Part shown: positions 7,498-10,624 of the stretch, in pieces
How positions within the stretch are numbered: position 1 is the first letter of the stretch
Layout: every line of letters starts with the position of its first letter
Source of the DNA: Acidimicrobiaceae bacterium
Lineage (GTDB): Bacteria > Actinomycetota > Acidimicrobiia > Acidimicrobiales > RAAP-2
Direction of reading: 5' to 3'
Assembly: GCA_003164275.1 (NCBI GenBank)
Contig: PLSY01000177.1
Coordinates: 1-10,624 of the forward strand
DNA: 10,624 nt
Notes under the pieces: generated by a model
Told to the model about the DNA's origin: nothing
What the model saw: only the letters and a program-made list of their open reading frames with translations
Database searches by the model: none
Program-made: the position numbers and the translations under genes

Positions 7498-8147
7498 TAT
7501 GAGGCGATCTGGTACAGGTCGTCGCCGACGAGCCACAGGCCGACGATGAGGGCGATGAATATGATCACCTGGTCCCTGTGGGTCTCGATCCAGTAGCGGA
7601 GCCCGTCCAGGCGTCGCTTGGCCTCGAGCGGCGAAAAGACGGCATAGAGCTCCATGGCCAGGTAGCTCGACGTGCAGACCAGGCAGAAGACGGCGAGCAG
7701 GATGAAGGACTCGACCGAGGAGACATCGAGCTGGACGACCACGGCCGCCCCGGCGCCGACCAGGACCCAAGGCTGGAGGAGGAGCCCGAAGGGGGCGGCC
7801 GCCCATGCTGGCATGTGGTCCACTTTGGCCATCCAGGCCGGGGTCTTGTGCGGCTTGGTGCCCACTCGGCTGCGTCGCCGGAAGGCCAGGGCGATCAGGG
7901 CGACGCCGAGGAACACCTTGATGGCGAGCACCGTGGTCGACGGTACTGTCGCCGGCTTCGGGGGCTTGCCACCGGTGATGAGGACGACCGCGGCCACGAT
8001 GGCCACCAAGGAGGCCAACCAGCCGAGGATGAACGCGGCGCCCTTCAGCTTCCCCCGCTCAGCGCTCAGGACGAGGATGAATCCGGTGATGGGGATCGGC
8101 TCGAGTGTGACGGCCACCCCGATGAGAATCAGGTCGAAGACAGCCAC
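7497..8147 (-). CDS. GAP/Sap-like (SfLAP) six-helix membrane protein
   Basis: From the GTG at 8147 this gives 216 residues with about six membrane helices. The N-terminal segment FDLILIGVAVTLEPIPITGF (4-23) carries the early Pro-x-Pro typical of the family. A cytoplasmic basic loop lies at about 89-112, and the end has the WIETHRDQVIIFIALIVGLW pattern. Relatives include mycobacterial GAP (glycopeptidolipid addressing) and Sap (sulfolipid addressing) proteins, which help move glycolipids to the surface; most homologues are uncharacterised. I chose GTG 8147 because CCGGAG lies 4 bases upstream and family members start close to the first helix. An ATG at 8195 would add 16 mostly Arg/Pro residues and leave 12 bases to the CLC stop. 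The stop overlaps the channel gene start, so both lie in one transcript. Confidence 0.8.
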   Translation of the reverse strand: MAVFDLILIGVAVTLEPIPITGFILVLSAERGKLKGAAFILGWLASLVAIVAAVVLITGGKPPKPATVPSTTVLAIKVFLGVALIALAFRRRSRVGTKPHKTPAWMAKVDHMPAWAAAPFGLLLQPWVLVGAGAAVVVQLDVSSVESFILLAVFCLVCTSSYLAMELYAVFSPLEAKRRLDGLRYWIETHRDQVIIFIALIVGLWLVGDDLYQIAS

Positions 8148-8168
8148 AGCGCTCCGGGGAGGCCCCGG
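8148..8168 (-). promoter_or_regulatory. Hairpin overlapping the GAP-like gene ribosome binding site
   Basis: On the minus strand CCGGGG-CCT-CCCCGG forms a perfect 6-bp hairpin (8154-8168). Its 3' arm supplies the first GG of the GGAG that serves the GTG at 8147. The fold could hide the binding site until ribosomes leaving the CLC gene open it. If translation starts at 8195 instead, this is coding sequence. Confidence 0.3.
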
Positions 8169-8207
8169 CGGCTCCCGCCTTCGGCCCCGGCCCACGCGGC
8201 GCCCCGC

Positions 8208-9638
8208 TCAACCATCGATGGGGGTGGCAGTCGTCGGAGCGCCGCCGGCGGGAGCGGCCTGGGGTTTCCCGGAGAGCTCGGCAGGACTCTGGGGAAGCCA
8301 TGCCGTGGCGACGTAGGCCACCACGACGGCCACGATGACCAGGGGCATGGTGGCCAGAGCGTCGCTCAGGACCAAGAGGGAGGCGAGGAGCACCGAAGTG
8401 AAGGGCAGCTTCAACATGGAGGTGGCCATGGCGCCGATGCCCATGGCCACGGCCGGGACGAGAGCCATTCCCGGGAGGTGGGAAGCGGCGATGCCGATGG
8501 CCCCCCCGATGAACATCGACGGGAAGACAGGACCACCCCGGAAGCCGGACAGGGAGATGCCATAGGCGAGGGACTTGAGGGCGATGAGCAAGAGAAGGGC
8601 GCCGACCGTCCATCCGGCGGCGTGCTGGACGAGGCCCGGGAGTTCGTTCTGCCCGGAGAAGAGCACCTCGGAGACGCCCCTCCCGGTGGCCTCGGAGAAG
8701 GCGATGGCGAGGCCGGCCACGGCCAGCCCGGCAATCGGGGTGATGAGGACCCGACGCTTGGCGATGATCGGGCGTAGACCCACGCCGATCAGGCGCACAG
8801 CCGTGCCCAGCAGGGCGGCCACCAGGCCGAAGGCGAGCGACCACAGGAACATCACCCCGGTCGGATGGTGGAAGGCTGGCAGGCCGGGAATGGCCAGGGA
8901 GAACGTGCCGAACCCGGTCAGCTGGTCCAGCCCGACGAACACGAGCGATCCGATGCCGGCGGCCAGAAGGCCGGGGACAAGCACCAGGCCGAGCATCGGG
9001 CCCCCGAGGCCCGATGCCTCCATGAGGAGGAAGGCCCCGATGATGGGCGACCCGAGCAACGCGCTGATGGCGGCGAAGCTACCGGCCGCGGCCATGACGA
9101 TGGCGACGGTCGGCGGAGCGTCGCGTTTGGCCAGACGGACGGCGAGGACACCGAGCCCCCCGCCGATGGCGATCAGCGGAGCCTCTGGCCCGAGGACGAC
9201 CCCAAGGCTCAAGGTGGCGAGGGCGGCGAGAAAGACTCCGGGCAGCTCGTTGAGCTGGGGAGCGCCTCCGGTCTTGAAGCCCTCCGAAGGCTCGTGGCCG
9301 GACGTCCCGGGGAGGTACTTGATGGTGGCGCCGACCAGGAGCCCGGCGATGGCCAGGAGGGGGAGCGGCCACCAGGCCGGGGTCCCGGCGAACCCGATGG
9401 CCTTTGGGATGGTCTGGAAGAAGTTGTGCTGCAGCCAGGCCACCAGCTTCAAGAACCAGTAGGCCACCACCGAGACCGGGACCCCGATCAGGCCGGCCAG
9501 GACTAGGAGCTGGACATAGCTCTTCGATCGGAGGAGGGCCATCGGATCAGCCGCCGCCTCGCCCGGTGCGCTGGCGCCCGGTGCCCCCTCAGCGGGACCG
9601 GTCACGGTATGGCTCGGGTGCCCGGGCGGAGAGTACAT
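8208..9638 (-). CDS. CLC-family chloride channel/transporter
   Basis: The protein has 476 residues from the ATG at 9638, or 479 from an adjacent GTG at 9647; numbers below follow the longer form. A disordered Pro/Ala/Gly-rich head (about 1-35) precedes the CLC membrane core. Family signatures appear in order: GTSGHEPSEGF (114-124) at the GSGIP site, LGPEAPLIAIGGGLG (152-166) at the GREGP site with the gating glutamate E155, LLMEASG near the internal glutamate position (E210), and GFRGGPVFPSMF (368-379), the GxFxP motif. No CBS domains follow. The C-terminal tyrosine that coordinates chloride in E. coli ClC is not evident. GPEAP marks a divergent prokaryotic subgroup, so anion selectivity and channel versus H+ antiport cannot be set from sequence. 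It is the first gene of the minus-strand cassette. Confidence 0.92.
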   Translation of the reverse strand: MYSPPGHPSHTVTGPAEGAPGASAPGEAAADPMALLRSKSYVQLLVLAGLIGVPVSVVAYWFLKLVAWLQHNFFQTIPKAIGFAGTPAWWPLPLLAIAGLLVGATIKYLPGTSGHEPSEGFKTGGAPQLNELPGVFLAALATLSLGVVLGPEAPLIAIGGGLGVLAVRLAKRDAPPTVAIVMAAAGSFAAISALLGSPIIGAFLLMEASGLGGPMLGLVLVPGLLAAGIGSLVFVGLDQLTGFGTFSLAIPGLPAFHHPTGVMFLWSLAFGLVAALLGTAVRLIGVGLRPIIAKRRVLITPIAGLAVAGLAIAFSEATGRGVSEVLFSGQNELPGLVQHAAGWTVGALLLLIALKSLAYGISLSGFRGGPVFPSMFIGGAIGIAASHLPGMALVPAVAMGIGAMATSMLKLPFTSVLLASLLVLSDALATMPLVIVAVVVAYVATAWLPQSPAELSGKPQAAPAGGAPTTATPIDG

Positions 9639-9640
9639 GG

Positions 9641-9653
9641 ATTGCACTGCAAT
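9641..9653. promoter_or_regulatory. Perfect 13-bp palindrome at the CLC gene start (candidate operator)
   Basis: ATTGCA, a central C, then TGCAAT: two perfect 6-base arms. It ends two bases upstream of the CLC ATG and contains the alternative GTG start codon (9645-9647). Position and symmetry suit a dimeric repressor site; the regulator is unknown. Confidence 0.4.
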
Positions 9654-9972
9654 GAATGCCTCGAGATGCTGCGTCTATTTCTGCCATTCGGGTGGCCAAT
9701 GGTCCGTCCTTCAACCAGTTCCTGTCCAGGTTTTAGGGAAGTGCCCACGGCTGCCACGTTAGCCAGAGTGGTCAACCACGCCGCGGCAATCAGGTCCATG
9801 GCTCGGCCATCGTGCGCCGGAATACGGCGAAGAAATTCCTGTTCGGGGTGCCTGCTCCGGAGATTCGATGCGACCATTTGCCTGACAGTTGTCGACGACG
9901 TGTCGGGTCTGCCGTCAAAATCATTCGAGAACAGTAGCCCGAGACACTAAGGTCTCACCTCGTCCCCGATTG

Positions 9973-9978
9973 AAGGAG
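9973..9978 (+). promoter_or_regulatory. Shine-Dalgarno of the SHOCT gene (AAGGAG)
   Basis: AAGGAG lies 11 bases before the ATG at 9990, a slightly long but usable spacing. It supports this ATG as the start. Confidence 0.7.
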
Positions 9979-9989
9979 CAACACCGAAC

Positions 9990-10382
9990 ATGTTTGCCTA
10001 CACCTATCCATTGCTGAGCATCTTTTGGACGATGCTCGAGTTCTTCCTATTCTTCCTGTGGATCTGGCTTCTCATCGTCATCTTCAGCGACATCTTCCGC
10101 AGCCACGACATGGGCGGCGTGGCCAAGGCCATCTGGGTGCTCTTCGTCATCATCCTGCCCTTCCTCGGTGTCCTCATCTACCTGATCGCACGCGGCGGCA
10201 GCATGCACGAGCGGGCCGAGCAGCAGGCTGCTCGCCAGCAGAAGGCGTTCGACTCCTATGTGAAGGAGACGGCGGCGAGCGGCGGCAGCGCCGACGAGCT
10301 GGCCAAGCTGGCCGACTTGAAGTCGAAGGGCGTGCTCACCGACGCCGAGTTCGAGGCCCAGAAGTCGAAGCTGCTCAGCTGA
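9990..10382 (+). CDS. Two-helix membrane protein with PLDc_N-like N-terminus and SHOCT domain
   Basis: This 130-residue protein has a first helix at about 8-33 (aromatic-rich, FFLFFLWIWLLIVIF) and a second at about 46-68. DIFRSHDMGGVAKAIWVLFV between them matches the short PLDc_N-type membrane module, although no phospholipase domain is present. A charged, probably helical linker (70-95, HERAEQQAARQQKAF) follows. The C-terminal SHOCT domain (about 103-129) has the pattern ELAKLADLKSKGVLTDAEFE, then KSKLL. SHOCT is a short C-terminal oligomerisation or interaction module. Such proteins are common in actinobacteria, mostly uncharacterised, and some are linked to envelope stress. It is likely a single-gene unit, with its own ribosome binding site and a hairpin cluster after the stop. 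Confidence 0.88.
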   Translation: MFAYTYPLLSIFWTMLEFFLFFLWIWLLIVIFSDIFRSHDMGGVAKAIWVLFVIILPFLGVLIYLIARGGSMHERAEQQAARQQKAFDSYVKETAASGGSADELAKLADLKSKGVLTDAEFEAQKSKLLS

Positions 10383-10387
10383 ACCTC

Positions 10388-10485
10388 TCGCCGGCCTCGG
10401 TCGGCGACCTGCGCAGCGTGGACGACGGCCGCTGACGACGCCTCGAGCGTCGGGCGGCCGTCGTCGCGCCCCGACCCCGGTCGGG
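10388..10485 (+). terminator. Three successive GC-rich hairpins after the SHOCT gene
   Basis: Hairpin 1 is TCGCCG (10388-10393) with CGGCGA (10402-10407). Hairpin 2 is a perfect 12-bp stem, GACGACGGCCGC (10421-10432) with GCGGCCGTCGTC (10454-10465), enclosing a nested GACGC-CTCGA-GCGTC stem (10437-10451). Hairpin 3 is CCCGACC (10470-10476) with GGTCGGG (10479-10485). The first starts 5 bases after the stop. No T-tract is present, which is common for terminators of high-GC actinobacteria, and the stems would work in either direction. Confidence 0.65.
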
Positions 10486-10624
10486 CAGATGTCCGTACCC
10501 GAGCGTCCCCCACGACACCTGAGCGCTCACCCCAGCCGACCTCGGCGGTTCGCCCGGCGACGGCCGGCGGGGGGGTGGGGAGTGCCCGTTCTTCAGTCGG
10601 CCGGTCGCGGGCCCGACGGGTCGG
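10486..10624. other. Right-end spacer, possibly entering the tail of a minus-strand gene
   Basis: I see no confident gene. It contains GAGCGCTC, a palindrome, and a G-rich run at 10569-10580. On the minus strand, one frame open from the window edge reads DPSGPRPAD and stops at 10595-10593, with strongly GC-ending codons. That would suit the last residues of a convergent gene facing the hairpin cluster, but ten codons cannot establish it. Confidence 0.2.

Larger units (their letters stand above)
9639..9989. promoter_or_regulatory. Divergent intergenic region, lower GC, with palindromes
   Basis: This 351-base spacer lies between the divergent CLC and SHOCT genes and is visibly richer in A and T than its neighbours. 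It should carry both promoters. Toward the CLC gene, ATTGCA-C-TGCAAT (9641-9653) abuts the ATG at 9638. A weak minus-strand -10 candidate TAGACG reads at 9677-9672. Other short inverted repeats are GTGGT-CA-ACCAC (9768-9779), CGCCG-GAATA-CGGCG (9815-9829) and CTCCGGAG (9855-9862). Toward the SHOCT gene, TAAGGT (9948-9953) fits TAnnnT and lies within GAGAC-ACTAAG-GTCTC (9941-9956). Open frames cross the spacer on both strands, but their third-position GC is low and I recognise no product. Confidence 0.5.

Noticed and set aside
7498..7806. Upstream extension of the channel gene frame beyond 7497
   Set aside because: It overlaps the GAP-like gene, gives an Arg/Pro/Gly-rich extension, and the TAATG junction gives a natural start.
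7578..8777. 399-codon plus-strand open frame across the GAP-like and CLC genes
   Set aside because: It is opposite two recognisable membrane protein genes, and its product is hydrophilic low-complexity sequence.
9860..9885. GATTCGATGC as a tRNA T-loop
   Set aside because: Flanking bases do not pair as a T-arm, and no acceptor or anticodon arm can be found around it.
9609..9950. 113-codon plus-strand open frame in the divergent spacer
   Set aside because: It overlaps the CLC start region, is Arg/Ser/Cys-rich, has no ribosome binding site and matches no family I know.
10566..10580. G-rich run as a possible G-quadruplex
   Set aside because: Only two nearby runs (7 G and 4 G) give at most three GGG tracts. 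A fourth is about 27 bases away, so a standard quadruplex is not supported.

Overview
This is a high-GC bacterial chromosome window. Codons end mostly in G or C, several start and stop codons overlap (TGATG, TAATG), and the layout resembles a high-GC actinobacterium. Acidimicrobiia-like lineages would fit, but that placement is an inference from style, since nothing here fixes the taxon.

Left part (1-4348, + strand): the distal end of a respiratory complex I operon, nuoL (5' truncated by the window edge), nuoM and nuoN. Each gene overlaps the next by one base. These are the three antiporter-like proton-pumping membrane subunits, and the charged residues of their proton channels can be read directly. 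A small LapA-domain (DUF1049) membrane protein follows at 4492, behind its own ribosome binding site and a leader hairpin.

Middle (4897-6288, + strand): a DUF2252 protein of unknown function. Its motifs look like an aminoglycoside-phosphotransferase/kinase-type active site in permuted order. It converges, with only 12 bases between stop codons, on a three-gene minus-strand cassette read from right to left. That cassette holds a CLC-type chloride channel or transporter (stop at 8208), a six-helix GAP/Sap-like membrane protein (stop at 7497), and a pore-loop channel-like protein with a non-standard filter (6301-7497). The last two overlap as TAATG. All three are integral membrane proteins, so the cassette is probably a co-expressed ion or lipid transport unit. 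It is the part of the window most likely to hold something undescribed.

Right part: a 351-base divergent intergenic region of lower GC (9639-9989) separates the CLC gene from a small two-helix membrane protein ending in a SHOCT domain (9990-10382, + strand). Three successive GC-rich hairpins follow (10388-10485) and probably act as a terminator cluster. I saw no rRNA, tRNA, CRISPR array, insertion sequence or phage gene.
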